Source of the DNA: 20CM-2-55-15 sp964633285
Lineage (GTDB): Bacteria; Acidobacteriota; Terriglobia; 20CM-2-55-15
NCBI GenBank assembly: GCA_964633285.1
Contig: CAZWGA010000012.1
Span: forward strand, 45,355-109,354
Length of the DNA stretch: 64,000 nucleotides
Direction of reading: 5' to 3'
Made by a program: the position numbers and the translations under genes. Shown here in pieces: positions 51,681 through 59,965 of the stretch. The notes under the pieces are model-generated. The model was given only the letters and a program-made list of their open reading frames with translations. It was not told the DNA's origin and did no database searches. Position 1 is the stretch's first letter; each line of letters starts with the position of its first letter.

Positions 51681-53180
51681 ATGTCAGCAACGATTGAACG
51701 CACTCACGTTTTCGAAGATGCAAAAAAGGCCGGACGCGCGCCTTTTAAAGTGAAGGATCTTTCCCAGGCGGAATTCGGCCGAAAAGAAATTCGTCTTGCC
51801 GAGCAGGAAATGCCGGGATTGATGGCGATTCGCGAACGTTATGCCGCGAAGAAACCTCTTGCCGGAATGCAGATCATGGGCAGCCTGCACATGACGATTC
51901 AAACCGCGGTGCTCATCGAAACACTCGATGCTCTGGGCGCCGACGTGCGCTGGGTTTCGTGCAATATCTTCTCGACCCAGGATCATGCGGCAGCCGCGGT
52001 CGTGGTGGGACGTCCGGAAACCAAAGGCACGCCGGAAAATCCGCGCGGTATTCCCGTGTTCGCCTGGAAAGGCGAGAACCTCGAAGAATACTGGTGGTGC
52101 ACGGCGGAAGCGCTTCGCTGGCCCGACAATTCCGGCCCGGTCCAGATTGTCGATGACGGCGGTGACGCAACGTTGTTTGTGCACAAAGCGCTTGAATTCG
52201 AAACAGCCGGTAAAGTGCCCGCATTCAATTCCGCAAGTGATCCGGAAGAATGGGGCGTGATCCTGAGCACGCTTGCGAAGGAACTGAAGGAGCGGCCGGG
52301 AGTGTGGTCGAAAGTCGCAAAGGGAATCAAGGGAGTTTCCGAAGAGACGACGACCGGCGTGCACCGGCTTTATCAAATGGAAGAAGGCGGCAAGCTTCTG
52401 TTCCCGGCAATCAACGTGAACGATTCGGTAACGAAGAGCAAGTTCGACAACATCTACGGATGCCGGCATTCGCTGCCTGATGGATTGATGCGCGCAAGCG
52501 ACGTTATGCTTGGCGGAAAGGTTGCCGTCGTTCTTGGTTTTGGCGAAGTCGGCAAGGGCTGCGCGCAGTCATTGCGCGGGCAGGGCTGCCGCGTGATCGT
52601 CACGGAAATCGATCCGATCTGCGCGTTGCAGGCGGCGATGGAAGGCTACGAAGTAAAGACGATCGAAGATGTGGTAGCGACCGCCGACATCTTCATCACG
52701 ACAACCGGCAACAAGGACGTCATTACGACTGCCCATATGACGAAGATGAAGGATAAGGCGATTGTCGGAAACATCGGCCACTTCGACAACGAAATCGACA
52801 TGGCCGGCTTGAAGAAAGTGAAGGGAATTGAAAACATCAACATCAAGCCGCAGTACGACGAATGGAAGTTCCCCGATGGCCACAGCGTCATGATTCTTGC
52901 CGAAGGCCGCCTGTTGAACCTCGGCTGCGCGACCGGCCATCCGAGCTTTGTGATGTCGGCATCATTCACCAATCAGGTCCTGGCCCAGCTCGATCTCAAA
53001 GAGAATGGAAGCAAGTATGAAAAGAAGGTCTACATGCTGCCCAAGAAACTCGATGAAGAAGTGGCGCGGCTGCACCTGGATCACCTCGGAGTGAAACTGA
53101 CGAAGCTCACGCCCGAGCAGGCCAGTTATATCGGCGTGCCGGCGGAAGGACCGTATAAGGCGTCGCATTACCGGTATTAG
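51681..53180 (+). CDS. ahcY: Adenosylhomocysteinase (S-adenosylhomocysteine hydrolase)
   Basis: A 499-residue NAD-dependent enzyme. It splits S-adenosylhomocysteine to adenosine and homocysteine, relieving inhibition of methyltransferases. Diagnostic blocks are GSLHMTIQTAVLIETL, VSCNIFSTQDHAAAA, WKGENLEEYWWC, the NAD loop VVLGFGEVGKGCAQ and the C-terminal YKASHYRY that binds NAD of the neighbouring subunit. The length fits the bacterial form that carries an extra ~40-residue segment (here around 150-190). A strong ribosome binding site lies eight bases upstream. The upstream ArsR-methyltransferase and the 85-bp element suggest two layers of control. A terminator follows. Confidence 0.95.
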   Translation: MSATIERTHVFEDAKKAGRAPFKVKDLSQAEFGRKEIRLAEQEMPGLMAIRERYAAKKPLAGMQIMGSLHMTIQTAVLIETLDALGADVRWVSCNIFSTQDHAAAAVVVGRPETKGTPENPRGIPVFAWKGENLEEYWWCTAEALRWPDNSGPVQIVDDGGDATLFVHKALEFETAGKVPAFNSASDPEEWGVILSTLAKELKERPGVWSKVAKGIKGVSEETTTGVHRLYQMEEGGKLLFPAINVNDSVTKSKFDNIYGCRHSLPDGLMRASDVMLGGKVAVVLGFGEVGKGCAQSLRGQGCRVIVTEIDPICALQAAMEGYEVKTIEDVVATADIFITTTGNKDVITTAHMTKMKDKAIVGNIGHFDNEIDMAGLKKVKGIENINIKPQYDEWKFPDGHSVMILAEGRLLNLGCATGHPSFVMSASFTNQVLAQLDLKENGSKYEKKVYMLPKKLDEEVARLHLDHLGVKLTKLTPEQASYIGVPAEGPYKASHYRY

Positions 53181-53220
53181 GCAACCAAGGAAAGCCTAAA
53201 AGCGCCAAAGCCAAAACCCA

Positions 53221-53263
53221 AAAAGCCGGCATTCACAATCACGGGATGCCGGCTTTTCGTTTT
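53221..53263 (+). terminator. Bidirectional rho-independent terminator after ahcY
   Basis: AAAAGCCGGCAT (53221-53232) and ATGCCGGCTTTT (53246-53257) form a perfect 12-bp stem with a 13-base loop, followed by CGTTTT. The A-rich 5' side gives a U-run on the opposite strand, so it can end both ahcY and the convergent hydrolase gene, whose stop lies at 53284. Confidence 0.85.
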
Positions 53264-53283
53264 GGACATTCCTACCCTGCAAT

Positions 53284-54243
53284 CTACTGCTTCAGAAACT
53301 TCAGCAGCGTTTTGTAGAAGAGGTCCGGAGCCTCGAAGTGTGGAACGTGTCCGAGATTCGGCAGAATCGCGAGTTCGCAATGGGGGATCGTTTCGCATGC
53401 TTTCTTCGCGAGCGAGGCCCAGTTTGCAGTGGCGCCATCCTTCTCGCCGCCCATTTCGAGAGTTGGCGCTTTAATGTGGGCCCAATCGTAAACGACGGGA
53501 TCTTCGTAGACCATTTGCTGGGCGAGTGCGCGAACCATCGCCGCTTCGGGCCAGTTGCCGCTCAGCGACCAGCCGTATTGAATCCGGACATATCGTTCCT
53601 GCTCGGGCTTCAGCCCGTTTGGAAAATATCTCGCGAGACCCTGATAAACGGCATCGTAGGTCTGGTTCAGAAGATTTTTGTAGGCCGCGTCAATGCTGGC
53701 GGGAGGCCGTTCGAGGCGCTGGTCGGTCAATCCGATCTGGTTATAGAGCACGAGTTTCTCGGTGACATCGGGATAAAGCAGAGCGAAACGTGTCGCGACC
53801 ATGCCGCCCATCGAATGGCCGACGATCATGGCCTTCGGGATATTGAGTGTTTCGAGAATTTTCCGCGTGTTCGCGGCCATGTCTGAGACGTTGTAAGGCA
53901 TGACGGCTTTCGTGGATCGGCCGAATCCGACCTGATCCGGAACCACAACGCGGAAACCCTCTTTGCGAAGGACGTCAATTGTGGCGGTCCAATACTCGCC
54001 ATAAAAGTTCATGCCGTGAAGCAGGACCACAGTGTGTCCGTTCGCCTGGCCCGTTGCCGGAACATCCATATAGGCCATTCGCACATCGTGACCGTAGAGC
54101 GTGAGCGGCATGTAGTGCACGGGGTGCGGATATGCGACGTCCTCAAGAGTGGGACTTGCCGGCTTCACGTCCGGCGGCGCCTGAACGGGCGCGCGTTGAG
54201 AGAGTATTCCGACGAGAGTAACGATGACTGCATGAACCAGCAT
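53284..54243 (-). CDS. Secreted alpha/beta hydrolase
   Basis: A 319-residue exported hydrolase of the alpha/beta fold. The N-terminal signal (about 1-17) is followed by a short linker and the core: oxyanion region VVLLHGMNFYGEYW (about 73-86), nucleophile elbow GHSMGG (serine near 142), an acid in MGGEKDGATANW and a histidine in LPNLGHVPHFEAP. The overall pattern matches epoxide hydrolase/haloperoxidase-like or ester hydrolases; the substrate is unknown. GGAGG lies eight bases before the ATG at 54243. It is transcribed alone, convergent with ahcY and divergent from the propeller gene at 54434. Confidence 0.87.
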   Translation of the reverse strand: MLVHAVIVTLVGILSQRAPVQAPPDVKPASPTLEDVAYPHPVHYMPLTLYGHDVRMAYMDVPATGQANGHTVVLLHGMNFYGEYWTATIDVLRKEGFRVVVPDQVGFGRSTKAVMPYNVSDMAANTRKILETLNIPKAMIVGHSMGGMVATRFALLYPDVTEKLVLYNQIGLTDQRLERPPASIDAAYKNLLNQTYDAVYQGLARYFPNGLKPEQERYVRIQYGWSLSGNWPEAAMVRALAQQMVYEDPVVYDWAHIKAPTLEMGGEKDGATANWASLAKKACETIPHCELAILPNLGHVPHFEAPDLFYKTLLKFLKQ

Positions 54244-54433
54244 GTAGCGGACCTCCGGGCGATTTGCGCCCGATCATATCGTGATGTTACGCTTCGCGCG
54301 AACGATTCGTTTTCCAAAGATAACAAAACGCATCATCTGGTTCTCTGGTACTTTGACAAGTGAATTTGACGTCGTATATGGGACATCCCAACATTTCACA
54401 TTTGGGAGACCGTCACTCGATCGGAGCCCGCTT

Positions 54434-56329
54434 ATGAGATTTTTCCCAGTGCTTGCCGCGTTTTTCATTTCCCTTACAGCCAATGCTCAATGCATCGATT
54501 ATTCGAAGGATCCCGCCGGTTGCCAGCCGAGTACGTTTGACACGCCGATCGGCCAGATGCCGTCGGTGCGCGTCAATCGGCAGGGCAACATCGATCCGTT
54601 CTCTTCGGAAGAAGATGCTCGAGCCGGGGCGAAGGCGCTCGAGAAAGAACTGCATCTGGCTCGCAATTTCGAAAATCTTCATTGGGTTCTGACGGTGCCG
54701 TCGATAAAGGATCCGGCAACAGGAAAGTGGAAGGGCGGCGATCTTGACGGCGAGGGTGATGGGCGCGGTATGGGCATCGCGGGGAACTGCATCTTCGTCG
54801 GACATGGAAACGGCGCAGGCGTCCGGCACGCCATCAATATTTTCAAAATCCAGGCGAACGCCGAGAAGCAGCCACCCGTTCAGGTGGGTGAGATTCCCGC
54901 AAATGTGGAGGGGAATCAGGGATTCGACGATCGTGAACTGCGGTCGCTCGTCTACAAGACTTCAAAGGGCGAAGACCGCTACATTCTGGTCCGCAACGGT
55001 GGAACAAACACGATCGGATGGCTGGAAAGTTATCGAATCAATCCCGACACCTGCCAGCCGATGGTAAAGAGCGAGGTGACGGACTTCCACGCGCAATCTC
55101 ATGAATTCTTCCTGTGGCACGATCCGGTGAATCCGAATCGCGTTCTGGTCTATATGACCATCTGGACCGGAGGACTGCCCGATCCCGAACATCCCGGATT
55201 GAAAATTCCGGATGCCATTGTCCTGGCGGTAACCGATGAAGATACCGGCGAAATGCTGCCGAAAGCTCGAGTGCTGGCGGGTTTCAGCCTGCAGGAAGCA
55301 GGCGGACCACCGATCGATGAACGGCCTGATGCCACCGGTCTGTTTTCCGACGGGCGATTCCTCGACTTCAGCGATTTGAAGAATCGCGCAGGGCGCGGCG
55401 GAAACTTTCAGAATCGTGAACAGAACAGGCTGCATTCGTTGTCTGTGACCGATGATGGCGAGCGCGTTTATGTCGCAGGTACCACGGCGGGCTTTTACGT
55501 TCTCGATTCGGAAGCCATCGCGCACCACAAAGACTCCGAACTTGCAGCAGGCGCCGGGGGCTGTAATCAACGTTCGACGATCATCGCGCCCGATGGAGTC
55601 ATTGATGCGGCCCGGATTCCAGCGCTGGCGAACGATTGCCTGCACATGGTCATCAACAACGATCCGGGCCTGAAGGCATACCTCGCGTCGAATGCTTCGG
55701 CTCAGGCGAAGGCGCAACGTTACCTTGTGCTCATGACGCGTTCTCGTTTCGATGTTTATCCTCCGGTGAACGCCACGCCGACAGGCACGCACAGCGCGGT
55801 CTTTGTACCGAACCGGCCGGCGCAGGTGAAAGGGAATACGAAGGGCCGTCCGGCATACGTCTGGTTAACGGATGAAAATGGCGGCTGTCCTTTAAATAAT
55901 GCCCGGATGATTTCGGTGGAGTCGGAGATCACGCCGATCATGGTGGGAGCCTTTGCAATTCCAGATAATCAACTCGACGAATGTCTTGATCAGGCCATCA
56001 CCGAACCCAATGGCCAGCCGAGGCGGCAGGTCGCGCAGCAGAATCACAATCCGACTGTTTTCAAAAACATGGTTTTCAATACATGGTATGGACACGGTCT
56101 TCGCGCAATTGATATCACCATACCGCAGATGCCGCGTGAAGTCGGATACATCATGCCTGTTCCGCAGGGCATTGCCAGAACCTATCCGGTTTTCAAGGAT
56201 GGCTTGATCTATTGGGTCGATAACGACACCGGTCTGCACGTCGCAAAATATACGGGCCCGCGCAGCAACGAGTTGCCTGGGCCGGGATCGGGAGTCTACG
56301 AGGGCAACGCGTCGAGCCCGCACCGCTGA
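54434..56329 (+). CDS. Secreted beta-propeller-like protein, LVIVD-type repeats
   Basis: A 631-residue exported protein. The signal peptide (about 1-17, ending LTANA) is followed by CIDYSKDPAGCQP. Then come many strand pairs typical of a propeller, such as DDGERVYVAGTTAGFYVLDSEA (diagnostic: VYVAGTTAGFYVLD) and GHGLRAIDITIPQMPREVGY, a form of the LVIVD repeat in which DIT/VD ends each blade. An acidic Gly-rich loop GGDLDGEGDGRGMG (about 101-114) could bind calcium. GGAG is nine bases before the start. The gene runs with 3 and 7 bases of spacing into the next two genes, so all three probably form one transcript for a periplasmic redox or metal function. Confidence 0.75.
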   Translation: MRFFPVLAAFFISLTANAQCIDYSKDPAGCQPSTFDTPIGQMPSVRVNRQGNIDPFSSEEDARAGAKALEKELHLARNFENLHWVLTVPSIKDPATGKWKGGDLDGEGDGRGMGIAGNCIFVGHGNGAGVRHAINIFKIQANAEKQPPVQVGEIPANVEGNQGFDDRELRSLVYKTSKGEDRYILVRNGGTNTIGWLESYRINPDTCQPMVKSEVTDFHAQSHEFFLWHDPVNPNRVLVYMTIWTGGLPDPEHPGLKIPDAIVLAVTDEDTGEMLPKARVLAGFSLQEAGGPPIDERPDATGLFSDGRFLDFSDLKNRAGRGGNFQNREQNRLHSLSVTDDGERVYVAGTTAGFYVLDSEAIAHHKDSELAAGAGGCNQRSTIIAPDGVIDAARIPALANDCLHMVINNDPGLKAYLASNASAQAKAQRYLVLMTRSRFDVYPPVNATPTGTHSAVFVPNRPAQVKGNTKGRPAYVWLTDENGGCPLNNARMISVESEITPIMVGAFAIPDNQLDECLDQAITEPNGQPRRQVAQQNHNPTVFKNMVFNTWYGHGLRAIDITIPQMPREVGYIMPVPQGIARTYPVFKDGLIYWVDNDTGLHVAKYTGPRSNELPGPGSGVYEGNASSPHR

Positions 56330-56332
56330 TAT

Positions 56333-57310
56333 ATGAACCGGATCAAGACCGTTTTGTTTGCGGCTTGCCTCTGTATCCTTTCTGCCTTTGTGGTTCATAC
56401 CGCTTCTCAGGAACAGGCTGATCTCGAAACAGCCTGGGTCTGCCCGATGCATCCCGAGTACACGATGGATGCCGCCGGCAAATGTCCGAGATGCGGAATG
56501 GCCCTGGTGCGCTCGGCGCCTTTCGACGTTCGAGATTATCAACTCGATTTCAGAACGGTGCCGGTCATCGTGAAACCAGGCCAGAAGACGAAGCTGTTGT
56601 TTCGAATCTTCCATCCCGGCACCGGTGATGCGATCCGGAAATTCGAAGTTGTTCACGAAAAGCAATATCACCTTTTCGTCATCAGCCAGGACATGGAGTT
56701 CTTCCAGCACATCCATCCCGAGGAACAACCGGATGGAACATGGTCGATCGATGTAACGCTGCCGAAAGCGGGCTACTACAAAGTCCTGTCGGACTTCATG
56801 CCCAGCGGAGGCGCTTCGCAATTCATCGCGCGCCCGCTCGTGACGGCAGGTTATGCGGGCGACCTTGAAGCCGCCAGCGCGCATCTGGCGCCCGACACAA
56901 AGGCAACCAAAGTTGTCGAGGATCTCGCGGCCACTCTTTCATACGATCCGCCCGTGTTCGTGACGGGACTCTACGGCCATCTGAATTTTCATCTGACGGA
57001 TACATCGACCGGTGCTCCGGTGACGGATCTCCAGACTTATCTCGGAGCGTTCGGTCACACGTTGATCATGAGTGAAGACATGGTGGATTACGTTCATTCG
57101 CATCCGCTCGACATCCTCGCGTCGACAGATGACGACGGCAATCCGAAGTTTGTGATTTCTCCCGGCGCCGATCTCGAAAAACTGCGAGGCGGCCCCGACG
57201 TCACGTTTGAAGGGTTGATGCCCAAGCCCGGGCGCTACCGGGCATGGACTCAATTCCGCCGTAACGACAAAATTCATACGTTCGTGTTCACATTCAACGT
57301 AGGGGAATAG
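56333..57310 (+). CDS. Secreted protein with heavy-metal-binding domain
   Basis: A 325-residue exported protein (signal peptide about 1-24). Right after the signal comes a heavy-metal-binding domain of the HMBD type: CPMHPEYTMDAAGKCPRCGM, residues 37-56, with Cys37, His40, Cys51, Cys54 and Met residues as likely copper or zinc ligands. The following 260 residues are beta-rich with many histidines (QHIHPEE, VDYVHSHPLD), resembling the C-terminal parts of proteins linked to copper handling. The ATG is three bases after the propeller stop. A cytochrome gene follows after seven bases. The function is metal binding by motif; the physiological role is unknown. Confidence 0.8.
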   Translation: MNRIKTVLFAACLCILSAFVVHTASQEQADLETAWVCPMHPEYTMDAAGKCPRCGMALVRSAPFDVRDYQLDFRTVPVIVKPGQKTKLLFRIFHPGTGDAIRKFEVVHEKQYHLFVISQDMEFFQHIHPEEQPDGTWSIDVTLPKAGYYKVLSDFMPSGGASQFIARPLVTAGYAGDLEAASAHLAPDTKATKVVEDLAATLSYDPPVFVTGLYGHLNFHLTDTSTGAPVTDLQTYLGAFGHTLIMSEDMVDYVHSHPLDILASTDDDGNPKFVISPGADLEKLRGGPDVTFEGLMPKPGRYRAWTQFRRNDKIHTFVFTFNVGE

Positions 57311-57317
57311 CCACAAA

Positions 57318-58478
57318 ATGCACAGAATCCACAAAGTGGTTTTTTCGATTTTGTGTCTGGCGTGTCTCTTTGCGGCGAATTCTTCCTTGTCTCATGAGAC
57401 GCTGACCACAACGGTCCTCTTTGATCGCGAAATCGTTCGGGTCCTTAATAAACACTGCGTCATGTGTCACGCGGAAGACGGCCCTTCGTTTCCTCTCGAG
57501 ACGTATGAACAGACCTGGCTTCAGGGACGCAAAGTCCGGGCTGACGTGATTGCGCGCCACATGCCGCCGTGGGCGGCGGTTCCCGGATACGGTGAGTTCG
57601 TCAACGACAACAACCTCACACTTCGTGAAACGCAATTTGTGATTTCATGGGTCGAAGGACTTGGGCCGAGAAACAGCGGAACTGTTTTTCTGAATGTCCT
57701 GGATTCCGATGCTCCACGGCCCAGGCCTGTGCGGGCGCAAGCCGCCTTCAATCGCTGGCAGCTCGGACAACCGGACCTGACGCGGCAGTTGGCGGCAAAT
57801 ACGATCATGCCGGGACAGGGAAACGAAGTACGCCGCGTTGTTATCGATTCCGGCGTGAATTCCGAGCGCCGGCTTCGTGCATTGGAATTCCGTCCGAGCG
57901 ATCGCCGAGTGGTGCGCGCCGCTGTTTTCACCATTCAGGAAACCGGCCAATGGATCGGAAGCTGGACGCCGTGGTTTGGGTTTGTTGAATTGCCCACCGG
58001 TTCCGCTTACCGCTTGCCGTCCGGCGCGCACATCGTTGCGAATATTTATTATCGCGGTATCCCGGAACGAGTGGTTGAGCGCGGAACTCTGGGATTGTTT
58101 TTTACAGATAAACCGGCAGCCTACCTGGTCTCGGATTTGAAGCTTGAGGCGAAAGGTGAGGTCCCTGCCCGCGCAACATCGCAGAGATTCCACGCGGAGA
58201 CGCGCCTCGCGACCGATACCGTTGCGCTGGCACTGTGGCCTGAAGTCGAGCGTGGAGTGAAGTCGCTTGAAGTTTCGGTGAGAAAGCCGGATGGAAGTAC
58301 TGAAGTACTTTTGTTCGCGAAGGATATTCCGCAGGATTGGCCGACGCCTTACCTCTTTAAAACACGAAGGGCGCTTCCCAAAGGAAGCGCCCTTTCAGTG
58401 ACGGCATATTATGCCAATACCGCCGGGACGGCAGAACCTGGAGGAGTCCGATTAACCATAAGCTCGTATCTTCGTTAG
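57318..58478 (+). CDS. Secreted cytochrome c protein (copper-monooxygenase-like C-terminus)
   Basis: A 386-residue exported cytochrome. The signal peptide (about 1-21) is followed by one heme c site, CVMCH (Cys47-His51), and then HMPPWAAVPGYGEF, a phrase shared with many acidobacterial cytochromes fused to a DBH-like monooxygenase C-terminal domain. The remaining beta-rich part (about 130-386) has FVELPTGSAYRLPSGAHIVANIYY, whose HIVANIYY resembles the copper-binding block of PHM/DBM domains. The last 37 codons lie in a 111-bp stretch duplicated at 59855-59965; the gene ends SSYLR here, whereas the downstream copy would have given SSYLVR. It is the third gene of its cluster. Confidence 0.82.
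   Translation: MHRIHKVVFSILCLACLFAANSSLSHETLTTTVLFDREIVRVLNKHCVMCHAEDGPSFPLETYEQTWLQGRKVRADVIARHMPPWAAVPGYGEFVNDNNLTLRETQFVISWVEGLGPRNSGTVFLNVLDSDAPRPRPVRAQAAFNRWQLGQPDLTRQLAANTIMPGQGNEVRRVVIDSGVNSERRLRALEFRPSDRRVVRAAVFTIQETGQWIGSWTPWFGFVELPTGSAYRLPSGAHIVANIYYRGIPERVVERGTLGLFFTDKPAAYLVSDLKLEAKGEVPARATSQRFHAETRLATDTVALALWPEVERGVKSLEVSVRKPDGSTEVLLFAKDIPQDWPTPYLFKTRRALPKGSALSVTAYYANTAGTAEPGGVRLTISSYLR
58361..58471. repeat. 111-bp direct repeat, left copy (3' end of cytochrome gene)
   Basis: It matches 59855-59965 with only two differences, at the sixth and eighteenth bases of the repeat. The repeat covers the end of the cytochrome coding sequence to within seven bases of its stop and includes a 12-bp hairpin (AAGGGCGCTTCC / GGAAGCGCCCTT). 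Together with the right copy it brackets a 1.5-kb segment with one acyltransferase gene, so it marks an insertion that copied the 3' end of the target gene. Confidence 0.9.
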
Positions 58479-58604
58479 GTGCAGGCTTATGGGCAGCGGT
58501 TACAGACTCTATCCGACGTCGAAGAGGGCGCAAGGAGCAAGATGCGATTGCTTTTGCAAGGCGCATTTTGTAATAAGTGCCCTATGGCTGTTGCTGAGAT
58601 CACA

Positions 58605-59738
58605 ATGTCAACTCCCGAACCGTCGAATCTTGGTGTTTTTTATCGCCCCGAATTGGATGCGCTGCGTTTTTTCGCGTTTTTCGCAGTGTTTCTTTTTCAC
58701 TTGCCCCGTCACACGGTTGATTTCTATGTGGCGCATCAGATTCCCCGCATGTTGGCAGTCACATTCAACGCTATTTCCGAGGCTGGTTGTTTCGGAGTCG
58801 ACTTGTTCTTTGTCCTAAGTGCGTATTTGATAACAGAATTGCTATTGAGGGAGAAGGCGAGTACCGGCGATCTTGACGTCCGTTCCTTCTACGTTCGACG
58901 TATTCTACGCATCTGGCCACTATATTTTTTTTTCTTAGCCATGGCAATGCTTCCGGTCTTCAACCCTCGCGGTAGCTATACTTGGAAGCACCTTGCTGCC
59001 TTTGTGCTGCTCTCGGGTAATTGGGGCATTATTCTGTGGGGTTGGCCGCTTAAGTCAGCTGTGTTACCCATGTGGTCATTGTCTATCGAGGAACAGTTCT
59101 ATTTGCTCTGGCCGCCGCTCGTTAGAAAGCTATCTCGATCCGCAGTCGCCAATGCGGCTGTGGTCATTTTGGCTTTGGCTACCGCGGCCCGCGTTCTACT
59201 CGTTAGATTGCATGCGGGAAATGAAGCCGCTTGGTGTAATACTCCTGGGCGACTGGATCCAGTTGCCCTCGGGATACTTCTGGCCGTTGTCTTACGTGGC
59301 CGCGTCCCACGACTGACGTTAATGATACGCATGTGGTTGCTTGCCGTGGCAATTGTAGTAACCTGCTGGGTTGCCGTGACTTGGGACCTTAACCACGCGG
59401 TTAGGTTGGAGTGGCTCCCGACTCTGGCTGGCTATCCGATCGTAGCTTTGTGCTGCTGCGTGGTCGTAATTGCCACCCTCGGTATCACAGACCGTGTACC
59501 CAGTATTCTGCTTTACCTTGGAAAGATAAGCTTCGGCCTCTACGTCTTTCATACTCTGTCCGACAATGTGACTGACATGATCGTAACCACTAATAATGCG
59601 TGGCTCCGCCTCGTGTTGCGTGTTCCGATTTCTCTCGGCTTGACTATTGCGCTGTCGGCGTTGTCCTACCGCTACCTTGAGGCCCCTTTTCTGCGTCTTA
59701 AGAAGCGTTTTACTAAAGTAGAGTCACGTGCAGTTTGA
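58605..59738 (+). CDS. Acyltransferase 3 family membrane protein (OafA/YrhL-like)
   Basis: A membrane acyltransferase of about 377 residues that would O-acylate a cell-surface sugar or lipid. It starts at one of two nearby ATGs (58605 used; 58584 possible). The family signature is clear: RPELDALRFFAFFAVFLFHL with the catalytic His, FFVLSAYLITELLL, RSFYVRRILRIWPLYFF and LSIEEQFYLLWPP, spread over about ten membrane segments, ending SYRYLEAPFLRLKKRF. Base and codon use looks more AT-rich and less biased than neighbouring genes, and the gene is bracketed by the 111-bp direct repeat, so it is probably foreign. It may modify exopolysaccharide or O-antigen. Confidence 0.87.
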   Translation: MSTPEPSNLGVFYRPELDALRFFAFFAVFLFHLPRHTVDFYVAHQIPRMLAVTFNAISEAGCFGVDLFFVLSAYLITELLLREKASTGDLDVRSFYVRRILRIWPLYFFFLAMAMLPVFNPRGSYTWKHLAAFVLLSGNWGIILWGWPLKSAVLPMWSLSIEEQFYLLWPPLVRKLSRSAVANAAVVILALATAARVLLVRLHAGNEAAWCNTPGRLDPVALGILLAVVLRGRVPRLTLMIRMWLLAVAIVVTCWVAVTWDLNHAVRLEWLPTLAGYPIVALCCCVVVIATLGITDRVPSILLYLGKISFGLYVFHTLSDNVTDMIVTTNNAWLRLVLRVPISLGLTIALSALSYRYLEAPFLRLKKRFTKVESRAV

Positions 59739-59814
59739 CTTACGCGGTCGGCAGTCCGGAAATTCGGGAAATTCCGATGGGCATCATTTATCATTCCACG
59801 CGGCGTTGCCATAA

Positions 59815-59852
59815 GCGTAACCTTCCGGTAAACGTTTACCGGACGGTTACGC
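59815..59852. repeat. 38-bp near-perfect palindrome at the right end of the insertion
   Basis: Arms of 19 bases match with a single mismatch. The centre is the perfect 20-base palindrome TCCGGTAAACGTTTACCGGA (59824-59843), flanked by GCGTAACC and GGTTACGC. It lies between the acyltransferase stop and the right copy of the 111-bp repeat. The core GTAAACGTTTAC is like LacI-family operators, but no regulator gene is nearby. A transposon-end remnant or a DNA-processing hairpin is an alternative. Confidence 0.6.
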
Positions 59853-59854
59853 AT

Positions 59855-59965
59855 AACACAAAGGGCGCTTCGCAAAGGAAGCGCCCTTTCAGTGACGGCA
59901 TATTATGCCAATACCGCCGGGACGGCAGAACCTGGAGGAGTCCGATTAACCATAAGCTCGTATCT
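59855..59965. repeat. 111-bp direct repeat, right copy
   Basis: 109 of 111 bases match 58361-58471. It abuts the stop codon of the Cys-rich minus-strand gene (the last two bases of the repeat lie in that stop) and would continue in frame to a cytochrome end reading SSYLVR. This is the expected original junction before insertion. The hairpin it contains (AAAGGGCGCTTC / GAAGCGCCCTTT, then TTTCAG) may serve as a terminator for the acyltransferase. Confidence 0.9.
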
